This document shows, piece after piece, positions 1-5,916 of a DNA stretch of 9,596 nt. The DNA is from Bacteroidetes bacterium GWA2_31_9b (GTDB lineage Bacteria; Bacteroidota; Bacteroidia; Bacteroidales; UBA12077), in contig MENE01000157.1 in the NCBI GenBank assembly GCA_001769005.1, positions 7,269-16,864 on the forward strand, read 5' to 3'. The position numbers and the translations under genes were made by a program. Under the pieces are notes generated by a model. The model was not told where the DNA came from. It saw only the letters and a program-made list of their open reading frames with translations, and made no database searches. Each line of letters starts with the position of its first letter. Within the stretch, counting starts at the first letter, position 1.

Positions 1-852
1 TAATTCAACCTCAAATATTGTTGATGTGTAAGGAGGAATTATACCTGTTGACGAACCGGTTTCTCCAAAGCCAATTTGTGAAGGCAAAATAAACAATGAA
101 CGTTCACCAGCTTTCATACGACCAATTGCTTCTTCTAAACCGTTAATTACTTGCCATTTACGACCGTAAACAAATTGGAAAGGGGAATTCCGTCTTTTTG
201 TAGAATCAAAAAACTTTCCATTTAAAAATTTACCTTCATAGTGGACTGTAACAGTATCGCCTAATTCAACTTTTTCTCCGCTTCCTTCATTAATAACTAA
301 ATGGAATAAGCCTGTTTCTGTAGGATTAATTTCTATTTGCTTTTGATCTATAAATTGTCGTAATATAACTTTTTCATAATCGCCAAAATCTTCGATCCAG
401 TTTAAAAATGCTTCTTTTTCTTGATAATATTCGTTTTCAGTTTGAATTTCAATTATATCTAAAACAACTTTCATTTCTTTATCTTCGCCAAAAAATTCAG
501 GAAGTGATGTTTCGAGTGTTTTCTCAAAAAAATCTGTAGATGAAATAATAAATTCAGCTTTTTCATCTTCAGCTAACATTAAAAAACATTCATCTATAGA
601 ACCTGAAAATGAAGGATTCGATAATTGTAATTTACGACGACCTTCGAAAAAAACTGAATCATTCATTGTCTTGTATAAAATATCGGCAGTAATGTAATCC
701 CCAGGTTTGGCTATTTCACTACTTTCTCCAAATTTTTCCAACTTATAGTAAAATCCTGTTTTTGATTTTGCAAAACCCGGATGTTTCGAAAAATAATCAC
801 ATGAACTTAAACCAATAAGGATAATTAGAAGAAAAAAAGTACGTTGATTCAT
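1..852 (-). CDS. Two-domain FKBP-type peptidyl-prolyl isomerase lipoprotein (3' end cut by window edge)
   Basis: Predicted periplasm-facing or outer-membrane lipoprotein that would catalyse cis-trans isomerisation of prolyl bonds in exported proteins. 284 codons are visible from the ATG at 852; the frame is still open at base 1, so the C-terminus is missing. Residues 1-18 form a lipoprotein signal ending in the lipobox LSSC (Cys18). Residues about 49-135 resemble a degenerate FKBP fold without the usual active-site residues. Residues about 195-284 are a good FKBP domain: HYEGKFLNGKFFDS (Tyr, Phe and Asp of the active site kept), INGLEEAI (Leu in place of the classical Trp), GFGETG and the closing FEVEL. 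It lies 70 bp after the GldI-like gene on the same strand and has its own -7 box. The fold assignment of the second domain is firm, that of the first is weaker; substrates are unknown. Confidence 0.88.
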   Translation of the reverse strand, partial: MNQRTFFLLIILIGLSSCDYFSKHPGFAKSKTGFYYKLEKFGESSEIAKPGDYITADILYKTMNDSVFFEGRRKLQLSNPSFSGSIDECFLMLAEDEKAEFIISSTDFFEKTLETSLPEFFGEDKEMKVVLDIIEIQTENEYYQEKEAFLNWIEDFGDYEKVILRQFIDQKQIEINPTETGLFHLVINEGSGEKVELGDTVTVHYEGKFLNGKFFDSTKRRNSPFQFVYGRKWQVINGLEEAIGRMKAGERSLFILPSQIGFGETGSSTGIIPPYTSTIFEVEL

Positions 853-876
853 TTTGTTTTTTTTAATCTGTTTTTT

Positions 877-884
877 CAAAGATA
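877..884 (-). promoter_or_regulatory. Putative Bacteroidota -7 promoter element for the two-domain FKBP gene
   Basis: On the minus strand the bases read TATCTTTG, an exact match to the Bacteroidota -7 consensus TANNTTTG, 24 bases before the ATG at 852. No clear TTG-type -33 element is seen at the expected distance. It would give a leader of roughly 18-20 nt and let this gene be transcribed apart from the upstream GldI-like gene. Inferred from sequence match only. Confidence 0.5.
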
Positions 885-922
885 GCAATTTTATAAATTG
901 AATTGATTTGTAAATAAAATTA

Positions 923-1483
923 TTATTTATTAAGAATATGTGTTTTAATATTCACAATTTCAATATCATATATTACAATTGCCCTACCGGGTATTTTATT
1001 TCCGTCACCTATCAAACCGTGTGCTAAATGAGGAGGTAAAATAAATCTGGCTTTACTTTTATTATTGAGTAATAACAATCCTTCTTCAAGACCAGCTTCT
1101 ACTCCACCTTTACCGACAATAAAAGTTTTTAATCCTGTACTATCTGATGAATATAGCAATGTTCCATCGATTAACCATAAATTGTATTTCAATTCTACTA
1201 AATCATTCTTTTTAATTTTAATATCTGTACCTTTTTCATAAATCATGAACCAAAGTCCGGTAGCAGTATTACTCATTTCCCAACCTCGGCGATTAATAAA
1301 ATTTTTAATTAATTCAGTGTCTTTTTCAACAAGAACTTTATTCACATTTTCAAGAGTTTTTTTATAGTTTAGTGGAATGTTCTGTTGTATATCATGATTG
1401 TTTTTCTTACACGAAAAGGCAACTAAAATTAGAAAAGTAAAGATTATAAAATGAATCTTTTTATAATGCATTTTTGAGCTCAT
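923..1483 (-). CDS. GldI-like FKBP-type peptidyl-prolyl isomerase lipoprotein
   Basis: A 186-residue exported FKBP-family lipoprotein. The signal peptide ends in the lipobox VAFSC (Cys25), followed by KKNN. The FKBP domain spans residues about 94-178, with IDGTLLYSSD, a VEAGLEEGL helix, LPPHLAHGLIGDG and YDIEIV. The preceding RRGWEMSNTATGLWFMIYEKG-like stretch (residues 65-85) and the pattern of the loops resemble GldI, an FKBP lipoprotein needed for gliding in Flavobacterium, although GldI-like proteins also occur in non-gliding Bacteroidota. Several classical FKBP12 catalytic positions are changed (Asp37 to Tyr, Trp59 to Leu, Tyr82 to His), so activity cannot be assumed. The given ATG overlaps the end of the DHH gene by 23 bases; Met5 (ATG at 1471) would overlap by 11 and give a more usual 21-residue signal peptide. 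The overlap suggests translational coupling with the DHH gene. Confidence 0.85.
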   Translation of the reverse strand: MSSKMHYKKIHFIIFTFLILVAFSCKKNNHDIQQNIPLNYKKTLENVNKVLVEKDTELIKNFINRRGWEMSNTATGLWFMIYEKGTDIKIKKNDLVELKYNLWLIDGTLLYSSDSTGLKTFIVGKGGVEAGLEEGLLLLNNKSKARFILPPHLAHGLIGDGNKIPGRAIVIYDIEIVNIKTHILNK

Positions 1484-2489
1484 CTTTAAATTTTGGTAAT
1501 TGATTTTTAAAAAAACTGAGGGTTTCTTCTAATGAAAGATTTGAATATCCACCTGAAGCATTTTTATGACCACCACCATTAAAAAACTCTTCAGCAAATT
1601 TGTTTGTAGAAAAATTTCCTTTTGATCTGAACGAAATTTTTATTTGTTTATCCTTTTCAATAAAGATTGCAGTAAATCGAATATTTTTTATAGATAGAGG
1701 TATGTTTACAAACCCTTCTGTGTCGCCGGATACAAAATTATATTCTTTTAGTTCTTCTTTTGTAATGCTTATTATTGCAGTATAATATTCAGGTATCACT
1801 TCCATTTTTTTATGTAAACAATAACCTAAAAGCCTCATTCTATCGAAAGAAAAATTATCATAAACATTCCAGTATATCCGATCTTTATCTATTCCATGTT
1901 CTAATAATTTTGAAACCACTGAATATGTGTACGGATTTGACGAATTATAATTAAATGATCCAGTATCGGTCATTATTCCACAATAAATACATTCAGCAAT
2001 ATTTTTATCAATTAAATGTTCATCGCCTAAACTTTCAATAACATGATAAACCATTTCGGCTGTTGAACTATAGGTTATTTCAGAAATGGAAATATCGGCA
2101 AAATCTTTTGGATTTGGATGATGATCTATTAGTACCTTTATTGCTTTTGATTCATTTAAATATTTCTCGAGGCCTTCGGTACGCTCAAAATCATTAAAAT
2201 CCAAAGTAAAAATTAAATCTGCTTCGTGAATTGCATTTAAAACAGTTCCTGAATTTCGTTTATAAACAGTTACATGTTCATTTCCGGGAAGCCATTGTAA
2301 AAATTCAGGATAATCATTTGGTGAAACAATAACTGCGTTTTTCCCTTTTTTTATTAAATAATGAAAAAAAGCAAGAACAGATCCTATTGCATCTCCATCG
2401 GGATTATAATGAGTTATAATCAATGGTTTTTCTGATAATTCAATTTGTTTTTTAAGTTCTAAAATTTTTGTTTTTTGTATATCTTTCAC
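1461..2489 (-). CDS. nrnA: DHH-family phosphoesterase, NrnA type (nanoRNase / pAp phosphatase)
   Basis: Cytoplasmic DHH/DHHA1 phosphoesterase. The NrnA family degrades 2-5 nt RNAs and in many species dephosphorylates 3'-phosphoadenosine 5'-phosphate. Numbering from a possible TTG start at 2522 (353 residues), the motifs in order are THYNPDGDAIGS (36-48; His38, Asp42 and Asp44 bind metal), TLDFND (Asp108), IDHHPNP (DHH at 133-135), GIMTDTGSF (Asp186) and the DHHA1 substrate motif GGGHKNASGG (316-325). All expected metal ligands are present. Start choice: there is no in-frame ATG before the catalytic motif. TTG at 2522 lies inside a TATCTTTG promoter-like box, so I prefer GTG at 2489, which gives 342 residues and a family-like N-terminus (KDIQKTKILELKKQI). 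The downstream GldI-like gene overlaps its 3' end. The pAp activity is inferred from family only. Confidence 0.9.
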   Translation of the reverse strand: MKDIQKTKILELKKQIELSEKPLIITHYNPDGDAIGSVLAFFHYLIKKGKNAVIVSPNDYPEFLQWLPGNEHVTVYKRNSGTVLNAIHEADLIFTLDFNDFERTEGLEKYLNESKAIKVLIDHHPNPKDFADISISEITYSSTAEMVYHVIESLGDEHLIDKNIAECIYCGIMTDTGSFNYNSSNPYTYSVVSKLLEHGIDKDRIYWNVYDNFSFDRMRLLGYCLHKKMEVIPEYYTAIISITKEELKEYNFVSGDTEGFVNIPLSIKNIRFTAIFIEKDKQIKISFRSKGNFSTNKFAEEFFNGGGHKNASGGYSNLSLEETLSFFKNQLPKFKDELKNAL

Positions 2490-2519
2490 TTTCAGATTCT
2501 TTAATATTTTCAGATGAAT

Positions 2520-2527
2520 CAAAGATA
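2520..2527 (-). promoter_or_regulatory. Putative -7 promoter element for the nrnA-FKBP unit
   Basis: The minus strand reads TATCTTTG, an exact TANNTTTG match and the same octamer seen before the two-domain FKBP gene. It lies 30 bases before the GTG at 2489. The last three bases are the in-frame TTG that could otherwise be taken as the gene's start; if transcription begins about 7 nt downstream of the box, that TTG would not be in the mRNA. No good -33 TTG is seen. Confidence 0.45.
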
Positions 2528-2568
2528 AAATAATCTAATCAGAATTTAACTTAATAGTAAAAATTTTA

Positions 2569-2576
2569 TATCTTCG
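2569..2576 (+). promoter_or_regulatory. Putative -7 promoter element for ndk
   Basis: TATCTTCG, one base off the TANNTTTG consensus, ends 25 bases before the ndk ATG and would leave a leader of about 19 nt. With the box at 2520-2527 on the other strand it makes the 2490-2601 gap a divergent promoter region. The -33 region is not convincing. Confidence 0.35.
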
Positions 2577-2601
2577 ATTAAATAACAAAAAAAATACAAC
2601 T

Positions 2602-3021
2602 ATGCCTCTAGGATATACATTTGCAATGATTAAGCCTCAGGCTTGCCGCAAAAACCATGTTGGACCAATTTTGGCTATGATAAACCAAGCAGGGTTCAGA
2701 ATATCTGCTATACGTTCAACAAAACTAACTCGTGATGAAGCAGAGAAATTTTACGAAATACATCGGGGAAAACCTTTTTATGAAGGCCTTATTGATTTTA
2801 TGAGTTCTGGGCCAATTATTGCTTTATATCTTGAAAAAGAAAATGCTATTGAAGATTTTCGTAAACTAATTGGGAATACCGACCCTGCAAAAGCAGAAGA
2901 AGGCACCATACGTAAATTGTTTGCAGAATCGGTACAACGCAATGCCATTCATGGATCTGATTCGGTTGAGAATGCAGTTCGTGAAGCCGATTTTTTCTTT
3001 AATCAGAGAGAAAGATATTAA
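2602..3021 (+). CDS. ndk: Nucleoside diphosphate kinase
   Basis: Cytoplasmic NDP kinase; it moves the gamma-phosphate of ATP to other (d)NDPs through a phospho-histidine, keeping NTP and dNTP pools balanced. The 139-residue length is that of a bacterial NDK. The N-terminal strand TFAMIKPQA carries the active-site Lys11; FYEGLIDFMSSGPI holds the conserved Tyr/SGP region; GTIR holds a phosphate-binding Arg; NAIHGSDSVENA carries the catalytic His117 with the invariant HGSDS. Gln replaces the common Asp of KPDA (E. coli has Asn there, so this position tolerates change). The ATG is preceded by an A-rich leader with no Shine-Dalgarno, usual for the phylum. It is the first gene of a likely three-gene unit; the next gene begins 33 bases downstream with no terminator between. 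Confidence 0.97.
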   Translation: MPLGYTFAMIKPQACRKNHVGPILAMINQAGFRISAIRSTKLTRDEAEKFYEIHRGKPFYEGLIDFMSSGPIIALYLEKENAIEDFRKLIGNTDPAKAEEGTIRKLFAESVQRNAIHGSDSVENAVREADFFFNQRERY

Positions 3022-3054
3022 TTTTTTAATATGACAGTTTAAATAACATTTATT

Positions 3055-3252
3055 ATGAACGAAAATAACCAAACACAAAATCCCAATAATTACAAATGGG
3101 GCATTTTATATTTTAATAAAAAAGATACTCGACTATTTGCTCCAAAGCTTGAAAGTCAAAGAGGATGGACGATAAATTTTGCAAATCCATTATCGTATAT
3201 TTTTATTATACTCCTAATTATAATATTAATTTTTAGCTCAATATTATTATAA
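3055..3252 (+). CDS. DUF5808-like small membrane protein
   Basis: A 65-residue protein of unknown function. The N-terminal half is polar, with a segment NNYKWGILYFNKKDTRLF followed by AP, a basic patch, and GWTINFANPLSY (residues 11-48). This W-G-(I/F)-x-Y-x-N-x-x-D...P K...G-W-T-(L/I)-N-F-A-N-P pattern is what I recall of DUF5808 proteins. Residues about 47-64 are wholly hydrophobic and should form one C-terminal transmembrane helix, placing the conserved part most likely in the cytoplasm. It sits 33 bases after ndk and 11 bases before the next gene, so co-transcription is likely. The conserved segment argues that it is a real gene. The link to ndk is positional only. Confidence 0.75.
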   Translation: MNENNQTQNPNNYKWGILYFNKKDTRLFAPKLESQRGWTINFANPLSYIFIILLIIILIFSSILL

Positions 3253-3263
3253 ACCAATTCGTT

Positions 3264-3551
3264 ATGATTTCTGCTTGTGGCTTAGTATGCACCAATTGTC
3301 CTTTTTATAATAATCCCTGTAATGGATGTTTTAAAGTAAAAGGCAAAACTTTTTGGGCTATTGATCATTTATCTGAAAAAATATGTCCTTTATTCGACTG
3401 CTCAATTAATCAACATAGTTTTTCAAGTTGTGGTGATTGTTCCGAATTACCTTGCAAAAAATTTAATGATTTAAAAGATCCGAGTATTTCAGATGAAGAA
3501 CATATAGATTCAATTCAAAAACGTGTTGAAATTTTAAAAAAAGTTAAATAG
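3264..3551 (+). CDS. DUF3795-like cysteine-rich protein
   Basis: A 95-residue soluble protein with ten cysteines, at positions 5, 9, 12, 19, 22, 41, 46, 56, 59 and 64. The layout CGLVCTNC, then CNGC, CPLFDC, CGDC and C..F matches the DUF3795 pattern (CGLxCxxC...CxGC...CxxC). Such spacing suggests binding of zinc or an iron-sulfur cluster, but no function is known to me. The C-terminal 30 residues are charged and probably helical. There is no signal peptide, so it is probably cytoplasmic. It is the last gene of the ndk unit, starting 11 bases after the DUF5808-like gene. Its TAG stop directly touches the stop of dciA on the other strand, so the two genes converge with no spacer. Confidence 0.8.
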   Translation: MISACGLVCTNCPFYNNPCNGCFKVKGKTFWAIDHLSEKICPLFDCSINQHSFSSCGDCSELPCKKFNDLKDPSISDEEHIDSIQKRVEILKKVK

Positions 3552-3842
3552 CTACTTTAGAATTATTTCGTCAATTATACTTTCTCCAGCCCTGTCGTTC
3601 AGGGCTTTTTTTAATCCTTCACGTAACATAAACAATTCATTTCGAATAACCGACGAATTTAATTTAATAAATAACTTTCTGTCTTTTATATAGATTTCTT
3701 TAGTAGAACGAGCAATGGTTTTTCCCACAATATCATCCCAGGATTTAATTAAACTAACTTCTTTAAGCTTATTATCAATATTTAGTGATTTCAGATATTG
3801 ATCAATTACTTCATCAATTTTTTGGGTGTTTTTTTTTCTCAT
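3552..3842 (-). CDS. DUF721 / DciA-like protein
   Basis: A 96-residue DUF721 protein. DciA, the founding member, is the ancestral loader or recruiter of the replicative helicase DnaB in bacteria that lack DnaC or DnaI. Residues 29-70 carry the family core: SLIKSWDDIVGKTIARST, then KDRKLFIKLNSSVIRNEL, with the Trp-x-x-x-Val-Gly and the Leu-x-(I/V)-x-(L/V)-x-(S)-(S) strand. The C-terminus ends in IIDEIILK, as in other Bacteroidota members. The basic N-terminus is short. It starts 10 bases after the recF stop and is surely co-transcribed with it; DUF721 beside recF is also common in Actinobacteria. The codons for residues 78-85 contain a perfect hairpin and A-tract that form an intrinsic terminator for the opposite strand. 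The DciA role is by family, not shown here. Confidence 0.87.
   Translation of the reverse strand: MRKKNTQKIDEVIDQYLKSLNIDNKLKEVSLIKSWDDIVGKTIARSTKEIYIKDRKLFIKLNSSVIRNELFMLREGLKKALNDRAGESIIDEIILK
3588..3612 (+). terminator. Intrinsic terminator of the ndk unit, lying inside dciA
   Basis: A perfect 7-bp stem AGCCCTG (3588-3594), 5-nt loop TCGTT, CAGGGCT (3600-3606), then a run of seven T (3606-3612) on the plus strand. It is 37 bases after the stop of the DUF3795-like gene and is the first terminator-like structure downstream of ndk. On the minus strand no T-tract follows the hairpin, so it should not stop recF-dciA transcription. It overlaps dciA codons 78-85. Confidence 0.75.
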
Positions 3843-3852
3843 CGTTGATATC

Positions 3853-4968
3853 TTATTCTACTTTTTTTATCGATAAATTTCCGTCTGATTCAATTTCAAA
3901 TAAACTATGTACAATATCAATTTCTTTTAATATGGGTTCTAGTCGTGATTGGTTGGTATCTGTAATAAAAATCTGACCAAAATGATGTTCAGCAACTAAC
4001 TCAATCATTTTTTTAACCCGCTGCTTATCAAATTTATCAAATATATCATCGAGTAATAATATTGGATTAAACCCGCTAATTTTTTTCATAAAATCAAATT
4101 GGGCCAACTTAAGTGCAACTAGATATGTTTTTTGTTGTCCCTGTGAACCAGCTCTTTTCATCGGAAAACCATTTAATGATAGAATTAAATCATCTTTATG
4201 AATACCAACAGATGTATGGTTTAATATACGATCCTTATCAATTGCGTTCTTTAATAGCTCTCTGAATTCACCTTCAAACAATTGCGATTCATAAACCAAC
4301 TCTACTTTTTCCCTACTTTCTGAAATGAAATTATAATATTCTTGAAAAATCGGTATAAGTTCTTCAACAAATTTTACACGTGTTGAATGTATTTTTTCAC
4401 CTATCGTTATAAGTTGTTCATCCCAAATATCTATAGTTTCTGAATCAAAACTTCGTGATAAATAAAAATCTTTTAAAAGTTTATTTCGTTGAGCTAAAGC
4501 TCTGTTGTAACGAATCAGATTTTCAAGATAATCTTTATCATATTGCGATATAACACTATCCATAAATCTACGACGTTCGTCGCTTCCTTCAATAATCAAA
4601 TTGTTATCTAAGGGCGATATCATAACAATTGGTAATAAACCAATGTGTTCAGAAAGTTTTGAATATTCTTTTTTATTACGTTTAAATTGTTTCTTTTTAC
4701 TTCTCTTTAATCCGCAATAAATAGCTTCAATTTTTTCATTTCTTTCGTATTCACCCTGAATTACAAAAAATTCTTCTTCATATTTAATATTCTGAACATC
4801 TATAGGATTTAAATAGCTCTTGCACATTGATAAGTAATAAATAGCATCTAATAAGTTTGTTTTACCAACACCATTTCTACCAATAAAGCAATTTATTTTG
4901 GATGAGAAACTTAACTCAAGCTCGTTATAATTTTTAAAATTTATTAATGTGAGTTTTTTAAGATACAT
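3853..4968 (-). CDS. recF: DNA replication and repair protein RecF
   Basis: RecF is an SMC/ABC-like ATPase that binds gapped DNA and, with RecO and RecR, helps load RecA at stalled forks and single-strand gaps. The 371 residues are the normal length. Seen in order: N-terminal MYLKKLTLINFKNY; Walker A GRNGVGKTN (30-38); the RecF-specific SPLDNNLIIEGSDERRRFMD (118-137); ABC signature GSQGQQKT (274-281); Walker B ILLLDDIFDKFD (303-314); and an IFITDTN strand near 333-339. All ATPase motifs are intact. ATG at 4968 gives the standard N-terminus. The gene is followed 10 bases later by dciA and diverges from the TPR gene, so it is here away from dnaA/dnaN/gyrB, at least within this window. Confidence 0.97.
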   Translation of the reverse strand: MYLKKLTLINFKNYNELELSFSSKINCFIGRNGVGKTNLLDAIYYLSMCKSYLNPIDVQNIKYEEEFFVIQGEYERNEKIEAIYCGLKRSKKKQFKRNKKEYSKLSEHIGLLPIVMISPLDNNLIIEGSDERRRFMDSVISQYDKDYLENLIRYNRALAQRNKLLKDFYLSRSFDSETIDIWDEQLITIGEKIHSTRVKFVEELIPIFQEYYNFISESREKVELVYESQLFEGEFRELLKNAIDKDRILNHTSVGIHKDDLILSLNGFPMKRAGSQGQQKTYLVALKLAQFDFMKKISGFNPILLLDDIFDKFDKQRVKKMIELVAEHHFGQIFITDTNQSRLEPILKEIDIVHSLFEIESDGNLSIKKVE

Positions 4969-4986
4969 AGGATATATTACTTTTTA

Positions 4987-4994
4987 CAAAGATT
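4987..4994 (-). promoter_or_regulatory. Possible -7 promoter element for recF-dciA
   Basis: The minus strand reads AATCTTTG, one base off TANNTTTG, 18 bases before the recF ATG. It would give a leader of only about 11-12 nt. No -33 element is apparent. Weak candidate, listed because it is the best match in the recF upstream gap. Confidence 0.22.
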
Positions 4995-5080
4995 TGATTT
5001 ATTCACTAGAATTAAAAAATATAAGAGCAATAAATATCAATTTTTATAAACAAAATATTTCATAAATAAGTCAAAAGAAT

Positions 5081-5088
5081 TACATTTG
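5081..5088 (+). promoter_or_regulatory. Putative -7 promoter element for the TPR gene
   Basis: TACATTTG is an exact match to TANNTTTG, 47 bases before the ATG at 5136, giving a leader of about 40 nt. TTTC at 5058-5061 is at a suitable distance (19 nt) for a weak -33 element. Together with recF on the other strand this makes 4969-5135 a divergent promoter region. Confidence 0.5.
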
Positions 5089-5135
5089 CGTTTCAATAAT
5101 TTTTCAGAAATAATATTATTAAAGAAGACACTACG

Positions 5136-5825
5136 ATGAGTAAAAAGAAAGCAACCGATCAAGATCAGTTAGAAACAGTAGAAAATGCATTAAGTAAAAC
5201 AGAACATTATATTGAGGAGAATCAAAAAAGTCTTACCATTATTTTGTTGGCAATAATAATTATTGTAGGTGGATATATCGGATATAAAAGATTTGTAGAA
5301 GCTCCAAAAGAAAATGAAGCATTACAACAAATGTGGATGGCTGAACAATATTTTGCTCGCGATTCATTTAATCTTGCATTGAATGGCGATGGTAACTATT
5401 TAGGATTTCTTGATATTATTGATGAATATAGTATTACAAAATCGGCTAATCTAGCAAATTATTATGGTGGAATATGTTACCTGCATTTAGGTCAGTACGA
5501 AAAAGCTATTGAGTACTTAAAAAAATTCGAATCAGATGACAAAATGGTTGCTCCTGTTGCTTTTGGTGCAATTGGTGACGCTTACATGGAACTGAATAAC
5601 ACTTCTGAAGCAGCTACTTTCTATAAAAGAGCAGCTAATGATTATTCTAATAACTTTACCACACCGCTTTATTTAATGAAATTGGGTTTTGTTTATGAAC
5701 AAACCGGAGATATTGAAGATGCATTAGAAGTATATCAGCAAATTGAAAAGGAATATCCAAGTTCAACTGAAGGAAAACAAATAGAAAAATACATTGCTCG
5801 TGTTGAGTTAATGATAAAAAAATAA
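5136..5825 (+). CDS. Membrane-anchored tetratricopeptide-repeat protein (YfgM-like layout)
   Basis: A 229-residue protein with a cytoplasmic, charged N-terminus (about 32 residues, probably helical), one transmembrane helix at residues about 33-50 (LTIILLAIIIIVGGYIGY), and a helical TPR region outside. TPR-like units are seen at about 103-131 (LANYYGGICYLHLGQYEKAI...), 140-170 (AFGAIGDAYMELNNTSEAATFY...) and 177-208 (LYLMKLGFVYEQTGDIEDALEVY...). The layout resembles YfgM-type proteins, which in E. coli attach to the SecYEG translocon and periplasmic chaperones, but TPR sequences are poor guides to function and this assignment is inference. It has its own -7 box and is closed by a strong terminator, so it looks like a one-gene unit. 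Recall suggests that recF-TPR-ribH order recurs in Bacteroidota. Confidence 0.85.
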   Translation: MSKKKATDQDQLETVENALSKTEHYIEENQKSLTIILLAIIIIVGGYIGYKRFVEAPKENEALQQMWMAEQYFARDSFNLALNGDGNYLGFLDIIDEYSITKSANLANYYGGICYLHLGQYEKAIEYLKKFESDDKMVAPVAFGAIGDAYMELNNTSEAATFYKRAANDYSNNFTTPLYLMKLGFVYEQTGDIEDALEVYQQIEKEYPSSTEGKQIEKYIARVELMIKK

Positions 5826-5844
5826 TACAAATCAATATTGTGCT

Positions 5845-5874
5845 AAAAAAATCCTGATTTATCAGGATTTTTTT
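5845..5874. terminator. Strong intrinsic terminator after the TPR gene
   Basis: A perfect 13-bp inverted repeat: seven A plus TCCTGA (5845-5857), 4-nt loop TTTA, then TCAGGA plus seven T (5862-5874). It lies 20 bases after the TPR stop. The A-tract and T-tract make it usable from either side, but with recF far upstream its main role should be to end TPR transcription before ribH. Confidence 0.85.
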
Positions 5875-5886
5875 ATTGATATAAAT

Positions 5887-5894
5887 TAACTTTG
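5887..5894 (+). promoter_or_regulatory. Putative -7 promoter element for ribH
   Basis: TAACTTTG is an exact TANNTTTG match 22 bases before the ribH ATG and 12 bases after the preceding terminator, giving a leader of about 16 nt. There is thus no room for an FMN riboswitch in front of ribH. Confidence 0.5.
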
Positions 5895-5916
5895 ATTACA
5901 TTAAAAACTAAAAAAG

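Noticed and set aside
886..900. Small palindrome CAATTT-TAT-AAATTG upstream of the two-domain FKBP gene as an operator
   Set aside because: It is a 6-bp AT-rich arm pair, expected by chance in DNA this AT-rich.
1600..1785. Open frame on the plus strand opposite nrnA
   Set aside because: It is antisense to conserved DHHA1-region codons and has no recognisable motif.
2630..2650. Gln in place of Asp in the KPDA motif of Ndk as a sign of altered function
   Set aside because: E. coli Ndk also lacks Asp here (KPNA), and all catalytic residues are intact.
2866..3078. Open frame on the minus strand opposite the end of ndk
   Set aside because: It overlaps the conserved HGSDS-coding part of ndk in antisense, and its product matches nothing I know.
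3785..3976. Open frame on the plus strand across the recF-dciA junction
   Set aside because: It is antisense to two well-supported genes and has low-complexity content.
5826..5916. FMN riboswitch before ribH
   Set aside because: The gap is 91 bases, most of it taken by a terminator for the TPR gene and a -7 box; no RFN-element pattern is seen.
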